From Flaveria trinervia (Eukaryota; Streptophyta; Magnoliopsida; Asterales; Asteraceae): DNA of 64,000 bases. The notes under the pieces are model-generated. The model made no database searches. It saw only the letters and a program-made list of their open reading frames with translations, and had not been told where the DNA came from. Location: assembly GCA_025506515.1 (NCBI GenBank), contig CM046443.1, forward strand, positions 47,481,735-47,545,734, given 5' to 3'. Every line of letters starts with the position of its first letter. Position 1 is the stretch's first letter. Below, in pieces: positions 21,455-34,304 of the stretch. The position numbers and the translations under genes are program-made.

Positions 21455-24400
21455 ATGGTGAAATCAGAAGATTCTGAAAATAGAGTTCCAAAACTTAAAA
21501 ACAGAGCTGATTTCAAAAATTGGTCTCTTAGGTTGAAACATCACTTAAATTCCATTGACACTGATCTTTGGAAATCCATAGAAAAAGAACCATTCATTCC
21601 AATAATCACTAATGGACCTGACAGAGGGTTGGTATACACTAAAGACTCTTAGGAATCCTATCCTGAAGATGGTCTTCAAGGAGATGATTTGAGAAGAGTA
21701 AAAAATGATGTCAGAGCATAATCCTTAATGTGTAAAGGACTACCTCTGGAAGTTCTTACAAGGCTTGATGGATATCAAACTGGATATACCATGTATAAAG
21801 CCTTAAAGACTACATGTGAAGGAGGAAAGGAGATTCAAAATCTCAAGAAACAAAAGTTGAAAAGGCAATTAGAACTGTTTCAATATTTGTTTGGAGAAAC
21901 CATAAATGATGAACAAATTTGTTCAACTTACTACTGAGATGTCAACAACTGGTATTAAGCCTGATCTTGAAGATCTAAATCTTAGACTACTCAATGCTTT
22001 ACCCTCATCATGGAAACAAACAGTAACCTTACTAAAGCATACTGAGAAGTTCCTTATGGATCTAGATCTACTTATTTCCAAGATTGAGTCAATAGAGATT
22101 GATGAAAGCTCAAGGAACAATGATAGAGCAGCATCAATGTCTCAGTATCAGTTTGTTGCTTCTCCAGCAAACATAGTTGAAAATGCTTTCATGGCAAAAA
22201 GTGAGAAAGTTAAAGAAGAAGAAGGAGATTTATTTGTCGGAGCATGATTTTTCACTGACTCATCATTTACTAGTGCCCCTGCTTACACAACACAATCTCA
22301 TTCTCAATCTTCTCCTAAATCTTAGTCTCAAACATCAAATGTTCAATAAGAGACTTCTTCATCTAACTCTGCTAAATCTAGCAAAGTTAAAGATGTGATA
22401 AACACCCTATTAGAGTATGAAGAGCCTAAAACTGCATTTACTGCATTTACTGCATTTATGGCTAGTTTTCAAGCATATCAAGGTAGCCATTTAACTCAAT
22501 TAGATCTTGTTTTGTAGGATTTATTTGAAATGGATCCTGAAGATGTGGAAGAAATGGACTTAAACTGGAAAATGGTGATGATTGCTTACAGGACACAGAA
22601 ACACTCATATGTCAACAGGAAGTACAAGCCAAGTGCTAACAAGACTGTTGGATTTGACAAGTCAAAATCTAGGTGTTTTAACTGTAATAACTATGGCCAT
22701 TGCTCAAGAGAATGCAAAGCTCCAAGAAATAATGGAGGAAGTGCTCAATCAAGCAATCAAAGGTTTTAAAAAGCTCAGAAGACTTATCAAAAGCCTTATC
22801 AAAGTCTTCCTATGCTTGAGCTTAAAGATGAAACAAAATCATCTGATGAAACCAAGAAAGCTCTTGTAGTCAATATTAAAGATGGTTATGATTGGAGTGC
22901 ATATGCTGAACAATTTACTAATGATTTAACATCAAGTTTATATCTTATTGTAGAAATTCAAGAAGAAGATTGGTTAGAAATTAATGATCGGTGGAAGGTG
23001 AAAATGAAGAAGATGACTATGATTGGAGTGACAAATCAGATCCTAAGGAGGATACAAATGAAGTAGTTCTAATGGCACAGTCTGATCAACCAAAGGTTGA
23101 CACTTCATCTTCAAAATCTGAAACCTCATCCCTAAAATTTCCTGAAATACCATCTGAAGTGAGAGAAAAACTATGCACAAAATCATGCTTTGAACATGTT
23201 GAATACTACAGAACATATTCATATAAAATCATTGACAAACTCAAACAAGAAGAATCAATGCATAACAAATTAAAATCTGATCATAAAACAGCAGACCAAA
23301 AGATTATCTCTCTTCAAACTTCATGAAACAAAACTCTAAAAGAACTAGAAAATGTTTCTAAACAATTGGAAGAGATGACTAAAAATCTTGAACAGGAGAA
23401 GATAGCACATGCTGCTGCTCAAATGGATCTTGCTAAAGTAAAGAGTTCAAAAATGATTGTAGAAAAACTGGTAAGTGAGAGGAAAGATAAACAGAAAGCA
23501 GGATTAGGCTTCACTCATGAACCTATGCCTGAATCTATCACAAACACTTTACCAGAGAATTTCAATACACATGATCATTCTCCTGAGAACAAAGCTAAAC
23601 TTAAAGCTTTCAAGTCAAAAACAAGAATTATGAAGAAGAAAAGGAAAATATAAAAGTGTTTGTTGAAAATGATCAAGAAAAGATTAAAAATGGTCATCCA
23701 ATCAAGATAAAATCATATGAACCTAAACAAACAAAACAAAACACTTCTCATCAAATTAATTCTGTTTTAGAAGAAGTGAAAGTTCAAAGCAAAGATAAAC
23801 AACAGGTAGGAACATCAAAAGATTCAAACACTATTAATCTAAAACAAGTTCAATCTGAAAAGGAATCTTCTTCTGATGATGTTCAATCTAAAAGTAAACC
23901 AAGTTCTTTTAAATCAAAGAATCAAAGGAGAAGAAAGAAATAATCAAAAATCAAATCTGAACAAAACAAAAGTTCAGAAAAGTTGATCAAAGCAACAAAT
24001 CAGACAACAAAACTTAAACCGATAAAATTTGTGTCAGCAGGTTTGTTAAATATGAATTCTCTTCAAAACAACAAGGTGAATTCTATGAACAAATCTCACT
24101 TTGATCTGAAATCAAGTTCAGATTCTAAGACTTCCGCTGTAGCAAAAAGATTTGTTCATAAGAAATTCGAGAAGGAAGTTCATGTTAAACAGATGAAAAA
24201 CAATATGACACAACATCAAAATGTGAAATTTGAAAAACAACAATTTATCTATATGACACCAAAATATAAAAATGAATCAAACAAAGTGTCAATGTCAAAA
24301 GTTAACAAACAGTTGTTTAAAACTCCACAAAAGTACTGTGAAATATGTGATATGAAAAATCACAATACTGCTGAGTGCTATTTTAACAAATACTGTCACA

Positions 24401-24854
24401 TATGTGACATGAGAAATCATTCTACAGAAGATTGTTATTTTAACAAATATTGTACTTCTTGTGATGAAAAGACTCATAATACTGCTCATTGTTACTTTAG
24501 AAAGAGATCAAATTTAAAGGATTTGCTAATTCAAACTTGAGCAAAGGTTATGTTAATCCTCAATTTATGAGAAATCAAACTGATGGATTTCAAAGATTAA
24601 CCAATCAACCTTCTTTAGGTTTGAGATCTTTTCAAAAGAACAATTATGTGAGATCTAAAAATGTGCAAGAACAATTCATACCAAGATCAGTAAGAATGAC
24701 TAATAAAAATGTTAGTCATCAATTCGTGTCCAAAATTGATCAATCAAATGGTATGAATGCTTTAAAAAATAACTCAAACAATTTCCAAAACAAGATTGGT
24801 AAATTATCAAGAATAAACCTGATTTGAATAATCTTCATTACAAACAATGTACCA
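21455..24854 (+). pseudogene. Element A extended Gag with four zinc knuckles
   Basis: The ATG at 21455 is followed by LKNRADFKNWSLRLKHHL, a SIRE Gag start, then stops at 21650 and 21719 and a frameshift near 21900. The capsid continues to 22247. A first knuckle CFNCNNYGHCSREC lies at 22674-22715. An acidic stretch and a coiled coil (23250-23500) follow, then GLGFTHEPMP, a very basic low-complexity part, and three tandem knuckles (24337-24492). A further basic stretch leads to protease. At least six frame breaks are present. Confidence 0.85.
24337..24492 (+). other. Three tandem CX2CX4HX4C zinc knuckles in element A Gag
   Basis: In one frame there are three consecutive units, CEICDMKNHNTAEC, CHICDMRNHSTEDC and CTSCDEKTHNTAHC, each followed by YF and 4-6 basic residues. 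Each keeps all four metal ligands. The period is about 63 bp, which points to local tandem duplication. Other SIRE copies in this window have a single second knuckle. The likely role is nucleic-acid binding in Gag. Confidence 0.85.
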
Positions 24855-25235
24855 TTGTTGATAAATTTGGAAAACCCAAGACCATCTCGGCTTGGGTGGA
24901 TATATCAACTTAATTTTCTTGTTGTGCAGGTACGCCCGAGAAGACCACTCAATACATGGTATGTGGATAGTGGGTGTAGCTGGCATATGACAGGCAATTC
25001 TGCCTTGTTACAAGACTTTAAGTTAAAAGATGGAACACATGTCGCCTTTGGTGGTGATGCTGGTAGAAAAATAACTGGAGAAGGAACAGTATCAAATGGG
25101 ATAATAAGCTTTGACAAAGTCAACTTTTGCTCACAGTTGAACTTTAATCTTTTAAGTGTATCCCAAATTTGTGATAAATCATATCTGTTCTTTTTGATGA
25201 TTCATTCTGTTATGTTTTGAAGCCAGGTTTTCAGA
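24855..25235 (+). pseudogene. Element A aspartic protease
   Basis: DSG at 24966-24974 in WYVDSGCSWHMTGNS, then the body GGDAGRKITGEG and FNLLSVSQICDKS. The frame ends at 25220 after a shift just past ICDKS. Protease and integrase are in one frame in working copia elements; here they are not. Confidence 0.85.
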
Positions 25236-25339
25236 TAAGCAAAGAGTGGGTAATTGTTACAGCTGAAAGGGATAGAGATGTATACAAGCTGGATATGTCT
25301 CAAGTTGATATTCAACTGAAACAACTTGTCTAATTGCTA

Positions 25340-26779
25340 AAGCATCAAATGATGAAAGTCATCTTTGGCATAGACGTCTCGGAATTCAAATTTCAAGAAT
25401 ATGAACAAGCTTGTATCAGGAAATCATGTCATTGGACTTCCATCTAAGAAGTTTGCAACGACTGATCACTACTCAGCATGTTTAAAGGGAAAACAACACA
25501 GAGCGTCTTATAAGACCAAAATCATAAACTCAACTTCCAAACCTCTTCAATTGTTACATATGGACCTTTTTGGACCAACAAATGTCAAGAGTATTGGATG
25601 AAAATCATATTGTTTAGTTATCATTGATGACTATACAAGGTTTTCATGGGTTTTCTTTTTGTATGCTGAATCTGAAACAACTGAATTACTAAAAGAATTA
25701 TCATTAAAGTTGAAAATCAATTAGAAAATAAAGTGAAAATAATAAGAAGTGATAATGGAACGGAATTCAAAAATGCTAACATTGAAATGTTTTGTGCTCA
25801 GAAAGGATAGCTCATCAGTTCAATACTCCCAGAACTCCTCAACAAAATGGAGTTGCTGAAAGGAAGAATAGAACATTGATTGAAGCTGCTCGTTCTATGT
25901 TAGCTGATGCAAAGATTCCTATAACTTTTTGGGATGAAGCTATATCAACTGCGTGTTTTGTTCAGAACAAAACCTTAATTGTGAAAGATAAAATGAAAAC
26001 TTCTTATGAGTTAATGTTTGGCAGGAAACCAAACATAAATTTTCTAAAATCATTTAGTTGTCCTGTTATGATTCTTAATTCAAGTGATCAGTTAGGAAGA
26101 TTTGATGCAAAATCTGATAATGGATTTTTCGTTGGATACTCATCTGTTTCAAAAGCCTATCGAGTGTACAACTCTAGGACAAATATAATTCTTGAAACAT
26201 TCAACGTTAAATTTCTGGAAAATTCTTTTCCCTCTGTTGCAAATGGTCCTGCATGGTTATTTGATTTAGATTCATTATCAAACTCTCTTCAATCTAACTT
26301 GTTTAATCAATCAAATTGTTTTGATTCTTCAGGTAAGAAGAACTCTAGAGGAGATCTTGGATCTTTCAGTGAGGACTCAGATTCTGACGACCCAGATGAT
26401 TCTAGCTCAGACTACCCATTTTTATCATTTGTCAAGGATTCATCAATAAGATTTAATGACAATCATCATGCTACTACAGCTTCAAATCATTCAGTCTCAT
26501 TTGATCAGGAAGGATCACAACCAATTGCTAATGATGGTAATGAGTTCATGCAACCTGAGTCTGGAACATCATCCATCTCTAGTGATGTAGTTGAACTGGT
26601 AACTTTGATTACTTTATTAACTCACTGACTAAAGTTCCAAACTTCAATCCACATTCTTCTAATTTGTTACATCAGCTCTCCAACCTAAACCAAACAAATC
26701 TAATGTTAATGTTCAATGTGATGAGATTCCAACATCTCGTATTCATAAGAATCATCCAATATCTCAGATTATTGGTCCA
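25340..26779 (+). pseudogene. Element A integrase and linker
   Basis: The zinc-binding region (SHLWHRRLG, later SACLKGKQ) is at 25355-25490. The core has HMDLFGP (first Asp), a stop at 25599, IIDDYTRFSWVFF, a frame-broken middle with RSDNGTEF (second Asp near 25750), and TPQQNGVAERKNR (Glu) at 25825-25870. The C-terminal part FVGYSSVSKAYRVYNSRT is intact at 26130-26180. From 26230 to 26780 a serine- and Asp-rich linker leads to RT. Confidence 0.85.
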
Positions 26780-27700
26780 TTGAATAAGAGAACAACAAAG
26801 AGTAAATCAGAACAAGCAAACGTGTGCTTATACTCTTGTTTTCTTTCTCAAATTGTTCCTAAAAATGTTACCGAAGCATTAAAGGACAATGGTTGGATAG
26901 AAGCTATGCAAGAAAAATTACTTCAATTTCGCAAACAAGAAGTGTGGAATTTAGTGGATTTACCTGAAGGAGAAAATGCTATAGGCACAAAATGGTTGTT
27001 TAGAAATAAGACTGATGATCGTGGTATAGTAATAAGGAACAAAGCAAGACTTGTTGCACAAGGATACACACAGGAAGAAGGGATAGATTATGACGAAGTG
27101 TTTGCACCAGTTGCAAGACTTGAATCCATTCGAGTTTTCCTGGCTTACGCTTCGTTCATGAAACTTAAGGTGTATCAAATGGACGAAAAGGGTGCATTTT
27201 TATATGGTCCTATCAGCGATGATATGTTTGTGAAGCAACCTCTGGGCTTTGAGGATGCAGAATTTCCACATCGAGTGTATAAGCTGAGTAAAGCTTTGTA
27301 TGGACTTCATCAAGCCCCTAGAATTTGGTATGAGACATTATCACAACACTTAATCCAACATGGATACACAAGAGGGAAAATTGATCCAACTTTATTCATA
27401 AAGAAGGATAATGATGATCTCTTATGTGTACAAGTGTATGTTGATGATATCATATTTGGTTCTACCAGTTCAAAATTGTGCAATGAAATTGAAGAAATCA
27501 TGAAATCTCGGTTCCAAATAAGTTCTATGGGAGAGATTAATTTCTTTCTTGGACTTCAAGTCAAGCAAACTAACGATGGAATTTTCATCAATCAAGAGAA
27601 GTTTGTTGACAAACTCTTGAAGAAATTTAAGTTGCAAGACTGTCAGTCCATACGAACGCCATCAGATGTTAACACCAAGATTGAACCTGATCCAAAAGGA
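26780..27700 (+). pseudogene. Element A reverse transcriptase
   Basis: This is the best preserved piece of A, 343 codons open (26780-27811). The copia RT blocks are in order: [66 protein letters not shown] (here Asp-Glu where most elements have DVKSAF), ALYGLHQAPRIWYE, and the catalytic YVDD at 27437-27448. RT itself looks nearly intact, though the first-Asp block has the odd spelling DEKGAF. Confidence 0.88.
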
Positions 27701-28380
27701 AAATCTATCGACCAAACATTATACAGATCAATGATTGGTTCTTTGATGTATCTTACTACATCTAGACCAACATTATGTATGCTGTTTGTGTTTGTGCTAG
27801 GTATCAATTAGACCCGAAAGAATCACATTTAATTGCTGTCAAAAGAATATTCAGGTATCTTAAAGGTAAACCAGCCTTAGGGCTTTGGTATCCTTACGAG
27901 GGTAACTTTGAATTACATGGATATACAAATAGTGATTACGGTGGTTGTTGTCAAGATAGAAATTCTACTTCGGGTGGATGTCAATTTCTCAGTCCCAGAT
28001 TAGTCTCATGGCAATGTAAGAAACAAACAAATGTCTCTATTTCAACTGCAGAAGCTGAGTACATTGCTGCATCAGTAGGATGTTCTCAAATCCTCTGGTT
28101 GCAAAATCAACTACTGGATTATGGGTTCAATTTTCTTAAAACACCTATTTACATTGATAACACTACAGCTATGTTCATTACAGCTAATCTTGTTCAACAT
28201 TCAAAAACAAAACATATCGAAATTTGATATCATTTTCTCAGAGATAACTCTGAAAAAGGGTTGATCATTTTGATTCAAATTGCAACTGAAAAACAGTTGG
28301 TAGATCTATTTACTAAAGCCTTCCTACCAGGACGGTTTGAGTACTTAGTAGAATCAATTGGTCTTATTAATCATATGTGA
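27700..28380 (+). pseudogene. Element A RNase H, end of pol
   Basis: After a small deletion that shifts the frame at SRPTLCM (27770), the RNase H domain runs to a stop at 28378-28380. Visible marks are LWYPYEGNFELHGYTNSDYGG (Asn where Asp is usual before SDYGG), STSGGCQFLS, STAEAEYIAASVGCSQILW and QHSKTKHIEI. A stop follows HIEI at 28225, and the last part (DLFTKAFLPGRF) is still readable. Confidence 0.85.
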
Positions 28381-31048
28381 ACTCCCTAAATCAAAAGACT
28401 ATCATAAGTGATACTCTCAATGTTAATTGCCTGTTTTTCTTTTGTATGTCTGTGTTTTCTTTTTCTTAGAAAAACCAAATACAAAAGCATATATAACAAA
28501 ATCCAAAAATAGAGTCTTTTTCTATTGTCAGTTCATTATTTTTGAAAAGAATTTGTTTTGCAATATGTGAGAAATGATAGTATATTAGTGAGATCAGTTG
28601 CATATTTCACTCATTAATAAAGACTGACATGATCAGATATGATGTGTAGACACTATCATGCTTTTATACTGAAACAGTAAATTCTTATGATTACACTAAA
28701 TATGTATATATCTGAGTACTTTTGAGATGTTTTGGCTTATCAGATTGACTGTTTGTTGAGTAACACCACTCACACTTGATGGTGATGTAATTAATCATGA
28801 GATCTGTTACAAGCATCATTTCACTTCTTTGTTATGAGTCATCATAGACTTGAAGTGTTGAGATATCCTTTGTTGTAAGTCATTACAGACCTGGATATTC
28901 ACTTTGATGCAAAAGATGCCAATGTGTACAATCTATTCAAATGGATAGTTAGAGCTGATCAAATGGTTATCCATGATCATTCTCTATTCATTTACATAAC
29001 ATGAGCTCTGATTACACATATGTTTCAGGTAATAAGTTGAGTATGTGTTCTTGCTTGCATGTCTTGATGATAGTTGAGCTCTCTACATATAATCTAATCA
29101 TTCCAAGAACTGAAAAAGTAAGTGAGCTGATATTATATCAAAAACACTCATTGTCTGTCCTTAGATCTTGTGTCTCCTTTGCTGTGATATCATTGACCTG
29201 GAACACACTTGATCAGGATTTATTCACTGTCTATGACTATCCACCATTTTTTATTTTAATGTGCTGATCTTCATTGATATGATCTCACTACAGACATTAA
29301 TTCTTGTGGATATTTTATTTTGATTCTGCTTTCATTTTGATTTTATGCATGTTTTCTGTGTGTGAAGGCAATGTCACAATGAGTTGTGTGATCTTATTAT
29401 GCTACCTTAGGAAACTTATAAATTGTTTCAACTTAAAAGTTTTGGGGGAGTAATAAATGAAAGAGTTTTTCTCAGAAAATCAAAATTAAAGAAAGTTGAA
29501 TTGAAAGGATGATGTTATATGTTCAATGTTTATGTGAGTGTGATCATAAAACTTTTGAAAATGACAATATGAACCTATATAAATTTGCAAGTGGAAATGC
29601 TTCTCTCAAAGTTGAGAAATAGAGATTTGATTATGTTTTGAGACTAAAATGAAGGAAAGAAAAGAAAGAAAAATTTTAAAAGTTAAACATCAAGTAAAAA
29701 AATTGAAATTGTTGAAAATTAATTTTGAGTGTGAAAAATGTAAAAAGTTCAAATTTGAGGGACTAAAATAAAAATTTTGAAAAATTCAAATTTATGCTTA
29801 AAATGTTTAAATATTAGTATGAAATATTACTAATATGTTTAACAGTGTGCAGGTGAAGAAGTGTGAAAAATACAAGTGTAAGACTCATGAAAGTCAACTC
29901 AAAGTCAACTCATGCGCCTAAATAGTCTAGATACGTCTAAATAGGAGCATGGTGAACTTTCAGAAATTTATACAAGTATTTGGGCATTTTTCTATTCCCA
30001 TGCGCCTAAACACTTGAAATAAGTCCATAAAGTTTAACCAAGTGTTTGGGCGTTTCATTAATCCCATACGCCTAAACAGTGATAATGAGTTTGATTTTAT
30101 ATAAGTGTTAGATGTTTTGAATGTCTCATGTGTCTACACAGTGTTAGTGTTGAAAGTTAAGTGTTGGACGTTTCAGGAACTTCAGACGGCTGAACAGTTC
30201 AAAAGTGCTTAAACAGTGCAAAAGCTCCTAAACAGTGCTTATGCGTCTATACAGTGCTCATGCGGCTGAACAGTTCTCATACGTCTAAGTCCATACGACC
30301 AAACAGTGTTCATGCATCTCATTAATTTGTGAATTTTAGGGTTTCATATGCACAAACACTGCTAATGCGTCTAAAATTTCACTTAATATAATTTGAACAC
30401 TTACACTTGTTTTCTCATTTACACTCAAAATTCTTTGAATAACCAAAACCCTCTGAACTATAGACTCTGGTCTTCATCGAACCTTCTGATTTCGTTGTTT
30501 GAAGCAAACCTGTGTTGATTGATAGATATTATTTGAGTTATGAACATAAGTTTGTGATTCAAATTAGTAGATTTTGATTAAAAACACGATGATTGACATA
30601 GGCGTTCGACTGCTATTTGAGCGTTTGAACACTATGAAATTCACAGTTAAACTAATCAAATCTTAATCATATACAAAATTGATCATAAATTGTTGATGTA
30701 TATCAAATTCCAAGTGATTTGATATATTGATTATGGACTAACTTGAAAATTATAATGATAATGAATTACTCAGTCGGTTTTCTTCGAAGGAAGAAGAAGA
30801 AGATGAACAGACATGTGAATATTTTTTAAAAAATAAAAATAAAAATAATATTTTTTTAATAAAAAGTAGAAAAACTCAGAAATCAAAATTGATAAAATGT
30901 TAAATTCAAAATAAATAATTCAAGAATGTCACAAACTTAAATTCACAAGTAAAACAAAATTAAAAATCACAATTCAAAATTGAATTTAACTTTCAAAATT
31001 AAATTCTTCAATCTTTCAATGTTCTAATATTTTTATTTTATTTTGCAG
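28381..31048 (+). other. Element A spacer between pol and post-pol ORF
   Basis: No credible gene in 2.7 kb. A polypurine-like TTTTGGGGGAGTAAT sits at about 29441-29455 with no LTR after it. At 29910-30380 degenerate copies of CATGCGCCTAAACAGT recur. Just before the ATG at 31049 is a T-rich run ending TTTTGCAG that looks like a splice acceptor. Confidence 0.6.
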
Positions 31049-34000
31049 ATGGCAGCTTTAAAGTTTGAACCAAAACATAATGTTGCTGCATTTCTAGATG
31101 AAGAAAATAGAGACGCAGTGGGCTATGAAGAAATAATATGATTTTTGTTGAGATCTAAATATGTTTATGCTATGTGTGCAAGACCAATGATAAATGAAAG
31201 ATTGATCAAGAAATTCTAGAGAACTACCGAAGTTGAAAGAGACGATGAAGGAAACAAAGTTGTAAGAGCTTTTATTACATCTGACAGAATGCTTGAAGTC
31301 TCTGAACAAGCAATTAGATCAGCTCTTAACATGGAGAAAATGACCCTGAAGACTTATCCAAGTATACATTCAATGAATGTAGAGAAGTGTTTATACAAAT
31401 GGGTCATCCAGATCAGTTTCCAAAGAAACAATTTTTCCGAGCAAGAGTGTACAAGCATTGGAAACTATTATATTATATCTTTCAACACTGCATGTCTAAA
31501 CGAAGTGCTGGTTGGGACTCATTCCCTGTAGACATTGCATCTCCGATTATTGCATTAGCCACAAATAGAAGATTCAATATGGCTAAATGGATATTGAATG
31601 GATTTATTTTCAATCTTGAAAGAGGAAGGAGAAATAAATACTTAATGTATCCTAGATTTCTCCAAATGCTCATAAATGAAGAGAATCCAGACTTCTATCT
31701 TGAAGGAGTTGAAGGTGATAAATTGCAACCGGAGCACATGTCTGAATCTGTGTATAAAAGACCGACAATGATCACCGGTGCTCAAAACATTCCTATGTTT
31801 GATTATATTAGGAATGTATATAATGATGAAGTTGACATAAATCAACAACATTTTCATTTATTGAAGATGAACCAATAGATCCTAATGATCTTATTGAGGA
31901 TGTTATTGATGATATGATTGATGATGATAATGAAGAAAATGAAAATGAAGATCCTGAAAGCTCATCAGAAGATGAAGATAATGATAATAATGATGATGAT
32001 GATAATGATGGTGCAGCTGAAGCTTATCAAGAATCCATTGAAGAAATGAATGACGATGAGAATGTAAATGAAACACATAACATAGTGGAAGAAGCTAGTA
32101 ATGTTGATATAAATGATGATTCTGCTAATGAAGTTCAAGAAGATGAACCTGACATTGGAGTACATGAAGAAGGTTCATAAAATCAAACCTTTGATTTTGA
32201 TTTCATGAATGATGTGTTATATGAACCTGCGTTTCAAGAAGAAGAAAATGAAGAAGTAGAAGAAATTCCTTTAAGTACTACACAAAATGTGTTTGTACAA
32301 ATAGAAGAGATAGTGGATGTTGATGAGTTAGAAAAATTGAAAGAAGAGAATGTGGTTAAAGAAAAAGAAATTGAAGATTTAAAGGGTGAAAATGAAAGAC
32401 TGAAAGAGATGAACATATCTCTTGAGAAGGAAATTCAAAATTTAGAGAATGAAACTTCAAAGTTAAAAGAAGAAAATTTGTTGAAAGATACAAAGATTGT
32501 GACTTATGCTAAAGATAAAGAAGATGTGATAAAAAACTTTGAAGTCATGATAAAAGATTATGATATTCTTGAAGAAAAATTCAAGAAATTGTCGGAGGAA
32601 AATGAAAAATTGAAAGAAGAATTGCTAAAGACAAGAGAAGTTCAAAAGCCTATATCACCTAAACAAATGATCAGTTCTGAAAGGAACATTATTGAAGAAA
32701 ATCCTGAAATGCATAAAGGAAAAAGAAAAATTGATGAGATTGAAGATGCAAGTTTATCTCATTCAGTTTCAAAAGCTCAAAGAATTGAAGAAAATGTTGA
32801 ATAAACAAACTGAGGCTTTAGTAGATATTGAAGAAATGTACAATGATGATTGGTATGATGAAGTATTGAATGATGAAGATATTGGTGAAGCATAATTTGT
32901 AGCTAATTTCTCTTCACAAGAACAATTTCAAGATCAAAAAGAAGTACCACAAGATTTTGAAGACATATATAACTATCTTGTGAGGATGAAATATAACAGA
33001 GTATTTTTGGATGGACTGATAGTTTCTCAGATTAATGATGAATATGAGAAGTGTATTGCAGCAGAGTCAGTCGCACCAATTGATCCAAATGAAATTGTGA
33101 TAGAGCATGGTAAATGGATCACAGAAAAAGAAAGTATTAATGTAAAAGAATTACCAAGCTCAGAGCTTTATCATCCTGATCCGAATTGTATGAGTATTCC
33201 AACTTTAAGATCATGGTTGCAAGCTAGAAACTATCCGTGGAGAAAATTGAAAAGACAACAATCTGTATCATTAAGAAATCTTGTCAGAAGCTTCCAAGAG
33301 ACAGAAAAACAAACGAAGAAGATGATTATTCTTGATACAGACAATCCTTAATATTTGGAGATCACAAAAAGAACAAGAGTGCTAAAACCTCAAGAAATCA
33401 AATAAATGGCAAGAAAGTCAGATGCTTATGACAGTAGAAAAGAATTGATTAACATGTTTTCAAGTACAGAAAAGCAAGCTTACAAAGCATCATCTGAACA
33501 AATTCAGATTTTTGATAATGCTAGATCCATAGGTGATTTAGTAAGAAACGTATTGCAGAAAGGACAATCAGTTGCTGAATTGTTGAATGCTGTGATTGCT
33601 CCGGATTTTACAAATCAAGTAAAGTTAATTGCATGGAAATACGATGAGATCTTTGATGCTTTCTTGATAAAAAGAGTAAATGCAATCTGTGATGTATATC
33701 ACTTTTACTCTAGCATAATTAAGCTTCCTGAGCACTCATTGCAAGATTTGTCTGTACAAAAGTTTGAGAAAGTATCTCCGGATGTTGCTGAGCAGGACAA
33801 GAAATATTTCATTTCCATAATCAATGTAATGAGTGCAGCTATGGAAAGAATGTCATTGAGAAAAGCTCTTGCTTATGCATACATTGTGAAGAAAGATATC
33901 AAAGATATTGAATTTATGAGAATCTCAAGGAAAGGTGTCTTAGAAGTATACTCAAAGGAAAGTCTAAATCCTGTTGAGTTATATGCAAACATTGACATCA

Positions 34001-34191
34001 CTTGCTTATCAAAAGACACATTGGCAAGAATGAACAAGATGGAGATAAAGATAAATGGAGCTAAACCAAAACAAGGCATTCTTGCAAGCAAATTCAAGTC
34101 TGCTATTGTAAATGCTTTGAAAGAACAAGAGATGTACAAAAAGGAGCCAATGTTCAAGATAAAAGAAGAACCAGAAGACTTCTTTGAGTGA
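31049..34191 (+). pseudogene. Element A post-pol ORF (env-like position)
   Basis: The ATG at 31049 opens with the same kind of N-terminus as B and L (LKFEPKHNVAAFLDE). Stops at about 31139 and 31217 and a frame change near 31340 break it. The region 31387-31878 has the conserved part HPDQFPKKQFFRARVYKHWK, then FNMAKWILNGF and KYLMYPRFLQML. Next come a strongly acidic D/E/N run (31914-32180), a coiled coil (32300-32640, EIEDLKGENERLKEMN type heptads), and a 261-codon open C-terminal part (33406-34191). I see no membrane-spanning segment. The function is unknown. Confidence 0.75.
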
Positions 34192-34290
34192 AAAAGATTG
34201 AAGATAGAAGATTGAAGCTGAAGATAAAGCTGAAGGAGATAAAGAAAGAAGAAAAGATTGAAGAATTTGAAGACCGAAGACCATGTAAAT

Positions 34291-34304
34291 CTTAGGAGGA
34301 GTAT
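34291..34304 (+). other. Element A polypurine tract
   Basis: CTTAGGAGGAGTAT immediately before the 3' LTR start at 34305. It resembles the internal TTTTGGGGGAGTAAT near 29450. Confidence 0.8.

Noticed and set aside
31914..32180. Acidic 88-codon ORF taken as a separate gene
   Set aside because: It lies in the middle of A's post-pol ORF, and its D/E-rich composition follows from GAT/GAA repeats.
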